44,019 nt of DNA from Candidatus Kuenenbacteria bacterium (GTDB lineage: Bacteria > Patescibacteriota > Patescibacteriia > UBA2196 > GWA2-42-15): assembly GCA_012797775.1 (NCBI GenBank), contig JAAZOM010000009.1, forward strand, positions 1 to 44,019, read 5' to 3'. A model generated the notes under the pieces. The model worked only from the letters and a program-made list of their open reading frames with translations. It made no database searches and was not told where the DNA came from. This document shows, piece by piece, positions 1 through 7,273 of the stretch. The number at the start of each line of letters is the position of its first letter. The first letter of the stretch is position 1. The translations under genes were made by a program, and so were the position numbers.

Positions 1-750
1 CCAGAATTGATTAGAAATAAGAAATTTATTTTGGTTAATTTAACAGCGGAAGAAGAAAAATTTACCAGAACACTACAAGAAGGACTTAAAGAATTTGAAA
101 AAGAAATAAAGAAGTTGGGGGATAAAGAAATTGAGGGAATGGTAGTTTTTAATTTATTTCAGTCATATGGTTTTCCTTTGGAATTGACCAGAGAGTTGGC
201 CAAAGAAAAAGGATTGGAAGTTGATGAGGCGGGGTTTGAAGAAGAATTCAAAAAACATCAAGAATTATCGCGGACGGCTGCCGCTGGTAAATTTAAGGGT
301 GGATTGGCAGACCATTCGGAAAAAGTCACCCAATATCATACGGCTACGCATTTATTGAATGCGGCTTTGCGAAAAGTTTTGGGTGACCATGTTTTTCAAA
401 AAGGTTCGAATATTACCGAAGAACGCTTGCGGTTTGATTTTTCTCATGGTGAAAAAATGACCGTAGAACAAATTAAACAAGTAGAAGATTTGGTCAATGA
501 AATAATTCAAAAAAATATTCCTGTGGAATGCGCAGAGATGACGGCTGAAGAAGCCAAAAACAAGGGAGCGATTGGCGTATTTGCTGATAAATATGGTGAG
601 AAAGTGAAGGTTTATAGCGTGGGTCAGTTTAGTAAAGAAATTTGTGGTGGGCCACATGTGAAAAGCACCAGAGAATTGGGGCACTTCCGAATTATAAAAG
701 AAGAGGCGAGTAGTGCTGGGGTTAGGCGTATTAAAGCTGTATTGGGCTAG
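1..750 (+). CDS. alaS: Alanyl-tRNA synthetase, C-terminal part (5' truncated by window)
   Basis: The frame is open from base 1, so the start lies outside the window. The visible part covers the end of the tRNA-recognition region and the whole editing (SAD/TAA) domain. The editing zinc site is seen as HTATHLL (about residue 117) and CGGPHV (about residue 218), where most AlaRS have CGGTHV. The protein stops directly after the editing domain, at SAGVRRIKAVLG. The linker and the C-Ala domain that normally follow (over 100 residues) are absent, and no frame remnant of them lies downstream. The role is charging tRNA-Ala and clearing Ser/Gly mischarges. A hairpin terminator follows. The identification is secure; the domain loss is seen directly. 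Confidence 0.95.
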   Translation, partial: PELIRNKKFILVNLTAEEEKFTRTLQEGLKEFEKEIKKLGDKEIEGMVVFNLFQSYGFPLELTRELAKEKGLEVDEAGFEEEFKKHQELSRTAAAGKFKGGLADHSEKVTQYHTATHLLNAALRKVLGDHVFQKGSNITEERLRFDFSHGEKMTVEQIKQVEDLVNEIIQKNIPVECAEMTAEEAKNKGAIGVFADKYGEKVKVYSVGQFSKEICGGPHVKSTRELGHFRIIKEEASSAGVRRIKAVLG

Positions 751-755
751 ACGCA

Positions 756-782
756 GGATCCCTTGGCTTCGCTCGGGATAAA
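756..782. repeat. Dispersed palindromic repeat, intergenic copy
   Basis: GGATCCCTT at 756-764 and TCGCTCGGGATAAA at 769-782 form a short imperfect palindrome (ATCCC/GGGAT) just after the alaS stop. The same 14-mer TCGCTCGGGATAAA recurs at 22115-22128 inside uvrC, again preceded by GGATCCCT. It is a REP-like element. Confidence 0.65.
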
Positions 783-796
783 GTGAGTGGAAATAC

Positions 797-822
797 AAAA
801 CAGGTTAAAGAGCCTGTTTTTT
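797..822 (+). terminator. Intrinsic terminator after alaS
   Basis: AAAACAGG (797-804) pairs with CCTGTTTT (813-820) around an 8-nt loop and runs into a T tract. It separates alaS from the promoter at 831. Confidence 0.7.
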
Positions 823-830
823 GGTTATTA

Positions 831-859
831 TTGACAAAATATTTAAAGTATTTTAAAGT
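831..859 (+). promoter_or_regulatory. Promoter candidate for the 46-aa membrane peptide
   Basis: A consensus TTGACA (831-836) is followed after 17 nt by TAAAGT (854-859), a 4/6 match to the -10 box. This predicts a leader of about 50 nt before the ATG at 919. Confidence 0.5.
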
Positions 860-918
860 TCAGGAGCCCATTAATAAAAGATAGTGCTGATCAAAATAAA
901 AATTCCAAGGAGGGATCA

Positions 919-1059
919 ATGAAGGAGACATTGAGAATAATCCTCACATTTTTTGTGACTATTATTTGGATTCCATTTATTATTTTGGGGCTGGTTGGTC
1001 TAGCCCTATTCGTGGTTTTTATTATTGTGCCCCTAGAGGCCCTATTCGGCCCCGAATAA
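919..1059 (+). CDS. 46-residue single-pass membrane peptide, unknown function
   Basis: I do not recognise this gene. It starts MKETLRII, then has a continuous hydrophobic stretch from about residue 7 to 38 (one long or two short membrane segments with an IP kink near residue 18), and ends in PLEALFGPE. Coding is supported by a near-perfect Shine-Dalgarno AAGGAGGG (907-914) four bases before the ATG, a promoter candidate upstream and a strong terminator just after the stop. It therefore looks like a monocistronic gene for a small membrane protein. A toxin-like or stress peptide role is possible but unsupported by any motif. Confidence 0.6.
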   Translation: MKETLRIILTFFVTIIWIPFIILGLVGLALFVVFIIVPLEALFGPE

Positions 1060-1070
1060 AAACATAGACC

Positions 1071-1112
1071 AAAGCCCGGCTTTGTATAAATTTAGAGCCG
1101 GGCTTTTGTTTT
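1071..1112 (+). terminator. Strong intrinsic terminator after the small membrane peptide
   Basis: AAAGCCCGGCT (1071-1081) pairs perfectly with AGCCGGGCTTT (1096-1106) around a 14-nt loop, followed by TTGTTTTT. The next promoter starts at once at 1112. Confidence 0.85.
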
Positions 1113-1140
1113 TGACAATAGATGTTTTGTGTTGTAAAAT
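1112..1140 (+). promoter_or_regulatory. Promoter of the baseplate-J-like membrane protein
   Basis: TTGACA (1112-1117), 17-nt spacer, TAAAAT (1135-1140). Transcription would begin near 1147, which fixes the ATG at 1166 as the start and rules out a start at 1082 inside the terminator. Confidence 0.75.
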
Positions 1141-1165
1141 AATAGCAAAACAGAGTAAAATTTTT

Positions 1166-2377
1166 ATGGTTTCCAAATACGATTATCACAAGAGAGAGTT
1201 GGGAGAAAATTATTTTAATCCTCGTCCAAAGAAAAGAAATAAATTGGCGAGGACTTTTGCTTTTTTGTTTTTTTTCTTGTTTTTGGTAGCGTTATTCGTT
1301 TATGTTTTTCCTGAGGTAGAGATCACTATTGTGCCCAAGACAGAAAAAATTGTTAATGATTTTGAGGTGAAGGTAGATGGTAATATTGGTGCACCGGATT
1401 TGACTAATAATAAATTGCCAGCAGTAACGATTGGCGCCGAAGATGCTTTAGAGAAAACCTTCCCAACTACGGGAGAAAAAAATATCGGGGAGAAAGCAGA
1501 GGGGACGGTTGTTTTTTATAACCAAACGGGCTTGGCGCAGACGCTGACAACAAATAGTAGTTTGTCGGCTGACGGGGGAAGGATTTTTTATTTGCAGAAT
1601 AATATAGAAATACCAAAAGCTGAGGTGTCGCCAGAGGGGACAATAGTTTATGGGACAATCAGCGCCAAAGTGGTGGCCAAAGAGGGCGGAGAGGATGGCA
1701 ATATCGGGCCGGGGAGAATAATACTGATCGATTTGCCTTTTAATAAACAGAGTAAAATATACGGTGAGATAAAGGAAAATTTTGTTGGTGGCTCGAATAA
1801 GAAAATAAAGGTGGTGTCAGAAGATGATATAAAAAATGCAGAAAAGTCATTGACAGATGAGCTGTACCCAAAGCTAAAAGAGCAACTATTGGCCAAGATT
1901 GATGAGGGGCAAAAGATTGATGATAAGCTGATCAAATATCAGATTTTATCAGTAGAAAAGGCGGTAGAGCTAGAAGAAGAGGTGGCGGAATTTACCATGA
2001 AAGCTAGGGGGTTGGCAGAGGCACTGACGTGGGACGAAACCCAAATAAACGATATGGTGAGTAAAAAACTAGAAGAAAAAGAGACAGATGGCAAAAAGGT
2101 GATTGCCAGTTCGCAGGATGTTTTGAGAATTGAGCCAAAAGAATTTGATATAGACAAAAAAACCGCTGAATTGTCTGTCCATGCAGAAAATCAGATATCT
2201 ATGCCAGTAGAAATAGAAAAACTAAAAGACCAATTGAAGGGGATGAGCGAGACAGAGGCGAGGAGATTTTTACTTAGTCATGGCAATATCAAGGATGTCA
2301 GATTTAAATTTAATTATAGTATTACAAACAAGGTGCCGAGTAACGGTAATAGAATTATAATAAATTTGAGTTTATAA
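1166..2377 (+). CDS. Membrane-anchored surface protein, baseplate-J-like family of CPR
   Basis: A 403-residue protein with a short basic cytoplasmic N-terminus (PRPKKRNKLAR), one membrane segment (about residues 28-48, ending VYVFPEVEI), and a large external part. The external part resembles a family common in CPR genomes and often labelled 'baseplate J/gp47-like': a KTFPTTGEKNIGEKAEGTV block followed by VVFYNQT, an Ig-like strand pattern, and GGEDGNIGPGRI. A charged helical stretch and further beta-rich segments fill the C-terminal half. It is likely a cell-surface structural protein; no enzymatic motif is visible. The start is chosen from the promoter at 1112-1140. A terminator follows. The family link comes from memory of the motif pattern. 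Confidence 0.7.
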   Translation: MVSKYDYHKRELGENYFNPRPKKRNKLARTFAFLFFFLFLVALFVYVFPEVEITIVPKTEKIVNDFEVKVDGNIGAPDLTNNKLPAVTIGAEDALEKTFPTTGEKNIGEKAEGTVVFYNQTGLAQTLTTNSSLSADGGRIFYLQNNIEIPKAEVSPEGTIVYGTISAKVVAKEGGEDGNIGPGRIILIDLPFNKQSKIYGEIKENFVGGSNKKIKVVSEDDIKNAEKSLTDELYPKLKEQLLAKIDEGQKIDDKLIKYQILSVEKAVELEEEVAEFTMKARGLAEALTWDETQINDMVSKKLEEKETDGKKVIASSQDVLRIEPKEFDIDKKTAELSVHAENQISMPVEIEKLKDQLKGMSETEARRFLLSHGNIKDVRFKFNYSITNKVPSNGNRIIINLSL

Positions 2378-2384
2378 AATAATT

Positions 2385-2410
2385 AACCCCGGCGCTGGCC
2401 GGGGTTTTTA
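2385..2410 (+). terminator. Intrinsic terminator between convergent genes
   Basis: AACCCCGGC (2385-2393) pairs with GCCGGGGTT (2398-2406) around a 4-nt loop, with T-rich sequence after it on the plus strand. It ends the 1166-2377 gene; the facing minus-strand gene ends at 2420. Confidence 0.85.
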
Positions 2411-2419
2411 AAAATAAGT

Positions 2420-3223
2420 TTAATTTTTCAGGATCATCTCTGCGGTCAGATAGCCGATGCCAAAAGGGTGCTCATAGGATAGAATTTGTGGTGTATAGGC
2501 AGTATGGTGGAGTGCCCCAAGTAAAATAGCAATTGGTTTTAGGCCGCACTCTTCAGCTTCTTTGGAAAGTGATTCATCAATGGATAGAATTTCGTTTATT
2601 TTTTTTCTTTTTAGTGATTTTATCAGGGTATGGTCAAATTCTTTGGCCCGGGGTGAGGTACCAGCAGGCGAGTCGCCAGATATTTTATGTGAAAGATCGC
2701 CAGAAGCCACGATGGCTATTTTTTTATCTGAGTTTTTGAATATTTTTTGTAGGTGTTTGCCAAAGTTGTAATTTTTTTGTGGGTCGTAGGAGATTGTAGG
2801 ATGGATGGCTAGAATTTTTAAGCCAATAATATCTTGGGTGAGATAAAAAAGAGGGATGGTGGCACCGTAATCTATTTTTTCTTCATTAATTAATTTGATA
2901 TCAAAATTTTCGGTGTTTTTTGTGGAGCCGGCGCCAATAATTTCAGCCAACTCAGTATCAGCCGCTAGTTCTAATTTGGTGGCTAGGTCGCCAAAGTTTT
3001 CTAATGAGCCAAAATATTTTGGAGATGCGTTTACGGAAAATTCAGTAGAGGGGCTTTGATTGTGGGGTGAGATAATAACAAGCGTATCTGGTTTTATAGA
3101 AATGAGTTCATCGTTGATTTTTTGGAGGGAATTTATAGTCGTTTCTAATTTGGTTATATTGTTTTGCCCAATGGCCGGTATAGCGAGCGGCGGGTGAGGG
3201 CAAAGAGCTGCAAATTTTATCAT
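2420..3223 (-). CDS. LigB/Memo-like protein (class III extradiol dioxygenase superfamily)
   Basis: 267 residues. The family's metal-site landmarks are seen: CPHPPLAIPAIG at the N-terminus (His10), ISPHNQSP (about residue 52) and SGDLSHKI (about residue 175), plus EECGLKPIAILLGAL near the C-terminus. This pattern is that of the LigB superfamily and the proteins associated with AMMECR1/Memo/radical-SAM sets. No AMMECR1 or radical-SAM gene is next to it here. The substrate is unknown, and a true ring-cleavage role is doubtful in a reduced genome. It lies 7 nt downstream of the secreted repeat protein and is probably co-transcribed with it. Confidence 0.75.
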   Translation of the reverse strand: MIKFAALCPHPPLAIPAIGQNNITKLETTINSLQKINDELISIKPDTLVIISPHNQSPSTEFSVNASPKYFGSLENFGDLATKLELAADTELAEIIGAGSTKNTENFDIKLINEEKIDYGATIPLFYLTQDIIGLKILAIHPTISYDPQKNYNFGKHLQKIFKNSDKKIAIVASGDLSHKISGDSPAGTSPRAKEFDHTLIKSLKRKKINEILSIDESLSKEAEECGLKPIAILLGALHHTAYTPQILSYEHPFGIGYLTAEMILKN

Positions 3224-3230
3224 AGGTGAT

Positions 3231-4595
3231 TTATTTTTGGGTGATAGTTGCTCCTATGGGGTGGAGCTCAAGAGTTTTTTGATCGACGTAAATTATATTT
3301 TCAGTTTTGAACCCCATTGATTTGAAAGTCTCCATAGAATCAAAGGGCCTTCTTTCGCCAGTGGAAATAAAATATACAGCCGGTGCGCCTTTGATGCCAA
3401 CCAATTCGCCATCGCGGAGTTTTAATGGCTTGGCGGTGTTGTACTGCTCCAGTTCACTTGTGCTGACTGGGGTTAATTTTTTATTTTTATAATAGACATT
3501 TAGAATATCTTTGGTAGGGACAGGGTGTTTTTCTCCTGATTGGACCAGATAGACCCCGCCGGTTTTTTTGTCCTGCATTAGGGTGCCGGTGGGGTGGAGA
3601 TCTTTTTTGGTGACAGGGTCGCCAAATTTATAGGGGAAAATATCTTTGTTGCCAACTTGGATTATTTCTTCCGGATTGAAGCCTAGGAGTTTAAATGTTT
3701 CCCTGGAATCTATAGGACGAAGGGTATCATCATCTAAAAGATAGATACCGCCGGTGGGGATTTGTAGTAGAGAATAATTTGGGTGTTCGATGGGGCTGCC
3801 GACTGGATATTTGTCCAATTCATTTGGTTTGACCGGGATGACTTTTTTAAAAGAAGAATAGCGGCTCAAAAAAGCAGATTTTGAATGGAAGGGGTGTTTC
3901 TCGCCGTCTTTTATGAGCCAGATGCCGCCGTCTTCGCTGTTTTGCAGCAGAGCACCGTCCATATAGCTGACGGCAAACCATTTTTCCCAGAGTTCTGATA
4001 AAAGTTCGTTGCCGTGTAAGTGGGGAGTATAGGTGTAGAGGGCGCGAGTAGCATCATTTTTGATGGTGACCTTGGTGTTGTCTATGGTGTATGTTTCTCC
4101 AACCTGAAATTTAAATTTGTCCGGGTTGTCATAATAAAAACGGGTACCACCAGCGCCCCAGTCAACTTGGCTGAAAAACCCTTTGTATTTTTGGACGCCA
4201 GGATCACCTTTGCTGCAGCTATCGCAGATGCCATAGCCAGTGGCCCAATCATATTGGTCTGTAGAGGGATTTTGATCAGTGACAAGGCTTTGTTCTTTTT
4301 GTAAGAGAGTCAGGATATAGCGAGGGCTTATTTTGTGGAGACGGGCGGTGTCATAGATGATTTGAGCGGCGGTTACTTTGATATTTGGGTCGATATATTT
4401 AGCCAGTGGACTATTTTTAACCTCTAGAAATTCTTGGATTTGGTCCATGCGCATGCTTTCATAGTTTGTCAGCTCTTGATCGGAAATAATGAATTGGGGA
4501 TTGAATTGTGCAGAAGCACAAAAGACGGGATAAAATGAGCTAACTAAAAAATAAAGTAAACTAAAAATAGGGGTTAATTTTTTTATTTTTACCAT
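3231..4595 (-). CDS. Secreted protein: lysozyme-like N-terminal region plus four surface repeats
   Basis: 454 residues with a signal peptide (MVKIKKLTPIFSLLYFLVSS...CASA). Residues about 75-190 (AAQIIYDTARLHKISPRY, LLQKEQSLV with a candidate catalytic Glu, DWATGYGICDSC, WGAGGTRFYYDN) resemble the lysozyme/lytic transglycosylase fold seen in CPR exported proteins. From about residue 210 to the end there are four copies of a roughly 57-residue unit with the pattern GGIYLV-x-GEKRP-x-S-x-F-x-GF...V-x-L-x-YP-x-G-x-PI. It probably binds or remodels cell wall or surface polymers. A minus-strand promoter lies at 4622-4651. No exact family name is assigned. Confidence 0.7.
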   Translation of the reverse strand: MVKIKKLTPIFSLLYFLVSSFYPVFCASAQFNPQFIISDQELTNYESMRMDQIQEFLEVKNSPLAKYIDPNIKVTAAQIIYDTARLHKISPRYILTLLQKEQSLVTDQNPSTDQYDWATGYGICDSCSKGDPGVQKYKGFFSQVDWGAGGTRFYYDNPDKFKFQVGETYTIDNTKVTIKNDATRALYTYTPHLHGNELLSELWEKWFAVSYMDGALLQNSEDGGIWLIKDGEKHPFHSKSAFLSRYSSFKKVIPVKPNELDKYPVGSPIEHPNYSLLQIPTGGIYLLDDDTLRPIDSRETFKLLGFNPEEIIQVGNKDIFPYKFGDPVTKKDLHPTGTLMQDKKTGGVYLVQSGEKHPVPTKDILNVYYKNKKLTPVSTSELEQYNTAKPLKLRDGELVGIKGAPAVYFISTGERRPFDSMETFKSMGFKTENIIYVDQKTLELHPIGATITQK

Positions 4596-4621
4596 AAAAA
4601 TTTTTTTGAATTGGTAGGGTT

Positions 4622-4651
4622 ATTATAACATTAATTAATGGTTTTTGGCAA
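4622..4651 (-). promoter_or_regulatory. Promoter for the 4595-2420 minus-strand pair
   Basis: Read on the minus strand: TTGCCA (4651-4646), 18-nt spacer, TATAAT (4627-4622) preceded by TGT, an extended -10. The predicted leader to the ATG at 4595 is about 20 nt. Confidence 0.65.
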
Positions 4652-4749
4652 CGATAAACGACAACTAGCAGAAACTACGCATTTATTAAATAAAGAATTA
4701 AATAACGGCGATTTTTAACTTTTTATATTATCGTTATTTATAATATTTA

Positions 4750-4766
4750 TGTTATAATAATATTAA
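4750..4766 (+). promoter_or_regulatory. Extended -10 promoter predicting a leaderless mRNA
   Basis: TGTTATAAT (4750-4758) is an extended -10. The ATG of the prepilin-like gene is at 4766, only 7 nt after the -10 box, which is where transcription should start. No Shine-Dalgarno fits in that space. Confidence 0.65.
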
Positions 4767-5395
4767 TGACCAGAGAAAAGATATTGCCAAATCAGTCTGG
4801 ACTGACGCTGATGGAGATTTTGGTATCTCTAGGGATTTTTTTATTGATCAATGTTTTGGTTTGGGTTTTCGTAAAGCAGAGCTATTTTTTTCAGAGTTTT
4901 GCTTTTGAGCAGGCGACTTCTATCAGTGAGGCGCAGAGAGGGGTGGAGACAATGGTCAAAGAAATACGCGAAGCAATGCCGGCTGATACTGGGGCTTATC
5001 CGATAGAAAAAGCTGATGAGTTTGAGTTGATATTTTTTAGCGATTATGACCGAGATATTTCAGTAGAGAGAGTCAGATATTATCTAAATGGCTCTGATTT
5101 TATCAAAGCTGTGACTGAGGGCTCGGGTACACCTCTGCAATATTTACCACAAAATGAGGTTTCAACTATTTTGTCGCGTTATGTAAGGAATGGTGAAGAT
5201 GAGCCAGTTTTTACATATTACAATGGTGACTACCCAAACGATTCAGAAAATAATCCTTTAGTCACGCCAGCTGATCCAATGGTCTTGAAGTTGATACATG
5301 TTCACTTGAAGATCAATGCTATACCGGACAGGGCACCAAAAGAATTTATTCTTGATTCAGATGTGCAGGTTAGAAACCTTAAAGATAATTTGTAA
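4766..5395 (+). CDS. Prepilin-like protein with type IV pilin N-terminal motif (PilW/PulJ-like)
   Basis: 209 residues. A short basic leader is followed by the prepilin peptidase motif G-LTLMEILVSLGIF: cleavage after Gly12, Glu at position +5 of the mature protein, then a hydrophobic helix to about residue 34. The rest is a soluble globular region with no motif I know. The pattern fits a minor pilin or pseudopilin of the PilW/PulJ size class, exported and assembled by a type IV pilus-like machine; no other pil gene is in this window. The start at 4766 is supported by the extended -10 directly upstream, suggesting leaderless translation. Confidence 0.8.
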   Translation: MTREKILPNQSGLTLMEILVSLGIFLLINVLVWVFVKQSYFFQSFAFEQATSISEAQRGVETMVKEIREAMPADTGAYPIEKADEFELIFFSDYDRDISVERVRYYLNGSDFIKAVTEGSGTPLQYLPQNEVSTILSRYVRNGEDEPVFTYYNGDYPNDSENNPLVTPADPMVLKLIHVHLKINAIPDRAPKEFILDSDVQVRNLKDNL

Positions 5396-5418
5396 TTTTA
5401 AATTTTTAAATATAAAAA
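5395..5418. repeat. Octamer array, weak copy
   Basis: Three 8-nt units ATTTTAAA, TTTTTAAA, TATAAAAA fill the gap between the pilin-like and glycosyltransferase genes. They resemble the clearer octamer arrays at 6766 and 36752. Confidence 0.4.
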
Positions 5419-5419
5419 T

Positions 5420-6763
5420 ATGAAAAGCGTAATAAAAAAAGTATGTTTGGTGACAGTGGATATGGGCTATGGACACCAAAGGGCGGCTTTTCCTTTGAGG
5501 TTTTTGGATCGGCACGAAGAGATGATTTTGGCCAATAATTATACGGGTATACCGGAAAAAGATCTAGAGGTTTGGAATCAGGGTCGTAAGCCATATGAAT
5601 TTATCTCCAGGGCCAAACATATTCCTATAATCGGTGACGCCTTGTTTTGGGGGATGGACCAAATGCAGAAGATCAATGATTTTTATCCGAGAAAGAAAGA
5701 GTGCCGTCCGAGCTGGCAACTCAAAACAAATATGGCAATAATCCGGAGCAAGCAGTGGGGCAAGGATTTGATAGACAAGCTGGACCGGGAAGAATTGCCA
5801 CTTTTGACCACCTTTTTTACAGTAGCTTATATGGCGGAAGAATTTAATTATCGCAATGATATTTATTTGGTAGTGTGCGATGCGGATGTATCTCGGGCTT
5901 GGGCGGCACCAAATCCGGCCACTAGCAAAATAAAGTATTTTGCTCCAACCAGAAGAGTATATGAGCGCCTGCAATTGTATGGTGTGAAAACAGAAAATAT
6001 TTATTTTACCGGTTTTCCTCTGCCAAAAGAAAATACCGGCGAGGAAAAATTGGATATTTTAAAGCAAGATCTAGCCAATAGACTCAGAAATCTCGACCCA
6101 AAAAATTTTTATATAAATAAATATAAAAAGACGATAGAAGAATGTCTTGGTGAATTTAGGGTGCCGGAAAAGTCGATGCACCCGCTGACTATCACTTTTG
6201 CGGTAGGTGGTGCCGGAGCCCAAAGAGAAATGGGCGCAAAATTATTGAAGAGCATGAAACACAATTTGGGCCGGGGAGAAGTACGTATAAATTTGATAGC
6301 TGGGACGCACAAGGATATTTATGAATATTTTATGGAGAAAATAAATGAATTTGGTTTGGTAGAAATTTTGAATAAAAATGTTTTTATTTTATATGAAGAG
6401 ACAAAAGAGGACTATTTGATGAGGTTTAATGAAATTCTACGGACAACAGATATCTTGTGGACCAAGCCATCGGAGTTGTCTTTTTATGTAGCTTTGGGTT
6501 TGCCGATAATTATTACAGAGCCGCTGGGTAGTCAGGAAGTTTTTAATCGCAAGTGGTTGGTTGGCATTGGGGCGGCCATGGATCAGGAAAATATAAATTA
6601 TGCTAACGAGTGGTTGTTTGATTGGTTGAATTCTGGTTGGTTGGCAGAGGCGGCAATGCAGGGATTTTTCGAGGCGCCGAAATATGGGACATTTAACATC
6701 GAAAAAGTAATAAAAGGTGAGTTGAAGGATATAAGAAAACCTGATACAATATTTCAGTATTAG
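5420..6763 (+). CDS. GT-B glycosyltransferase-like protein (MGDG synthase/MurG-like fold)
   Basis: 447 residues. The N-terminus reads VCLVTVDMGYGHQRAA, the GxGHxxAA loop of monogalactosyldiacylglycerol-synthase-like and MurG-like GT-B enzymes. A second nucleotide-sugar-binding half shows ITFAVGGAGAQ (about residue 258) and, near the C-terminus, TTDILWTKPSELSFYVALGLPIIITEPLGSQE, the equivalent of the 'sugar donor' loop of that fold. Likely role: transfer of a sugar to a lipid or surface acceptor at the inner membrane face. Donor and acceptor cannot be read from sequence. It sits between a pilin-like gene and a HIT gene, all plus strand. Confidence 0.65.
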   Translation: MKSVIKKVCLVTVDMGYGHQRAAFPLRFLDRHEEMILANNYTGIPEKDLEVWNQGRKPYEFISRAKHIPIIGDALFWGMDQMQKINDFYPRKKECRPSWQLKTNMAIIRSKQWGKDLIDKLDREELPLLTTFFTVAYMAEEFNYRNDIYLVVCDADVSRAWAAPNPATSKIKYFAPTRRVYERLQLYGVKTENIYFTGFPLPKENTGEEKLDILKQDLANRLRNLDPKNFYINKYKKTIEECLGEFRVPEKSMHPLTITFAVGGAGAQREMGAKLLKSMKHNLGRGEVRINLIAGTHKDIYEYFMEKINEFGLVEILNKNVFILYEETKEDYLMRFNEILRTTDILWTKPSELSFYVALGLPIIITEPLGSQEVFNRKWLVGIGAAMDQENINYANEWLFDWLNSGWLAEAAMQGFFEAPKYGTFNIEKVIKGELKDIRKPDTIFQY

Positions 6764-6765
6764 GA

Positions 6766-6797
6766 CATTTAAACATATAAATATTTAAGCATTTAAA
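6766..6797. repeat. Octamer array, four units
   Basis: CATTTAAA, CATATAAA, TATTTAAG, CATTTAAA occupy 6766-6797 exactly, in the gap between the glycosyltransferase stop and the HIT start. The same family recurs at 36752-36783. Confidence 0.7.
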
Positions 6798-6800
6798 ATT

Positions 6801-7214
6801 ATGCCAGAATGTATTTTTTGTAAAATTATCAAAGGTGAGATACCATCTGATAAAATATATGAAGATGACTTGGTTTTGGTTTTTTTAGATATTAGTCCGA
6901 TAAATAAGGGCCATGCTTTGGCGGTGCCCAAAGAACATTATGAAAATTTGTTGGAGACACCAGAGGAATTAGCCGGAAAAATGATGGCAGTCGTGAAAAA
7001 GGTGGCTAAGGCAATAAAAATTATCACGAACGCTGAGGGTATAAATATCGGTATAAATAATGGTTTGGCTGCTGGACAATCTGTATTTCATGCCCATATT
7101 CATGTGATACCTAGATATCTGAATGATGGTTATAAATTGTGGGGCAGCGATAAGATTTATGGTCCAGGTGAGAGCCAGATTTTGGCGGAAAAAATTAAAA
7201 GTGAAATAAATTAA
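6801..7214 (+). CDS. HIT family (histidine triad) nucleotide-binding protein
   Basis: 137 residues, the usual HIT length. It starts with CIFCKIIKGEIP, carries LDISPINKGHALAVPKEHYENL, and has the catalytic triad HAHIHVIPR at about residues 98-106. HIT/HINT proteins hydrolyse nucleoside phosphoramidates or dinucleotide polyphosphates through a nucleotidylated His. The upstream gap is filled by an octamer repeat array and holds no Shine-Dalgarno. The next gene has its own promoter. The identification is secure; the physiological substrate is unknown. Confidence 0.93.
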   Translation: MPECIFCKIIKGEIPSDKIYEDDLVLVFLDISPINKGHALAVPKEHYENLLETPEELAGKMMAVVKKVAKAIKIITNAEGINIGINNGLAAGQSVFHAHIHVIPRYLNDGYKLWGSDKIYGPGESQILAEKIKSEIN

Positions 7215-7228
7215 AAGAGATAATTGAG

Positions 7229-7257
7229 TTGACAATAATATTCTTTCGCTATAAAAT
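7229..7257 (+). promoter_or_regulatory. Promoter of the P-loop gene
   Basis: TTGACA (7229-7234), 17-nt spacer, TAAAAT (7252-7257). The TTG of the -35 box and the ATG at 7256 overlap promoter elements, so they cannot be translation starts of this transcript; the first usable ATG is at 7274. Confidence 0.75.
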
Positions 7258-7273
7258 GATAAAAACTAAATTT

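Noticed and set aside
352-798. 148-codon minus-strand frame over alaS
   Set aside because: It is antisense to the conserved editing domain and has no start signals; a shadow frame.
1082-1165. Upstream start for the baseplate-J-like protein at 1082
   Set aside because: It lies in the terminator hairpin of the previous gene and upstream of the promoter -10 box at 1135-1140, so it would not be on the mRNA.
1166-2377. Phage tail or contractile injection system suggested by 'baseplate J' similarity
   Set aside because: There is an N-terminal membrane anchor and no sheath, tube or other baseplate gene is present. The name reflects a domain resemblance only.
7229-7273. TTG start at 7229 for the P-loop gene
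   Set aside because: The TTG is part of the TTGACA -35 box, and the ATG at 7256 overlaps the -10 box; neither would be transcribed.
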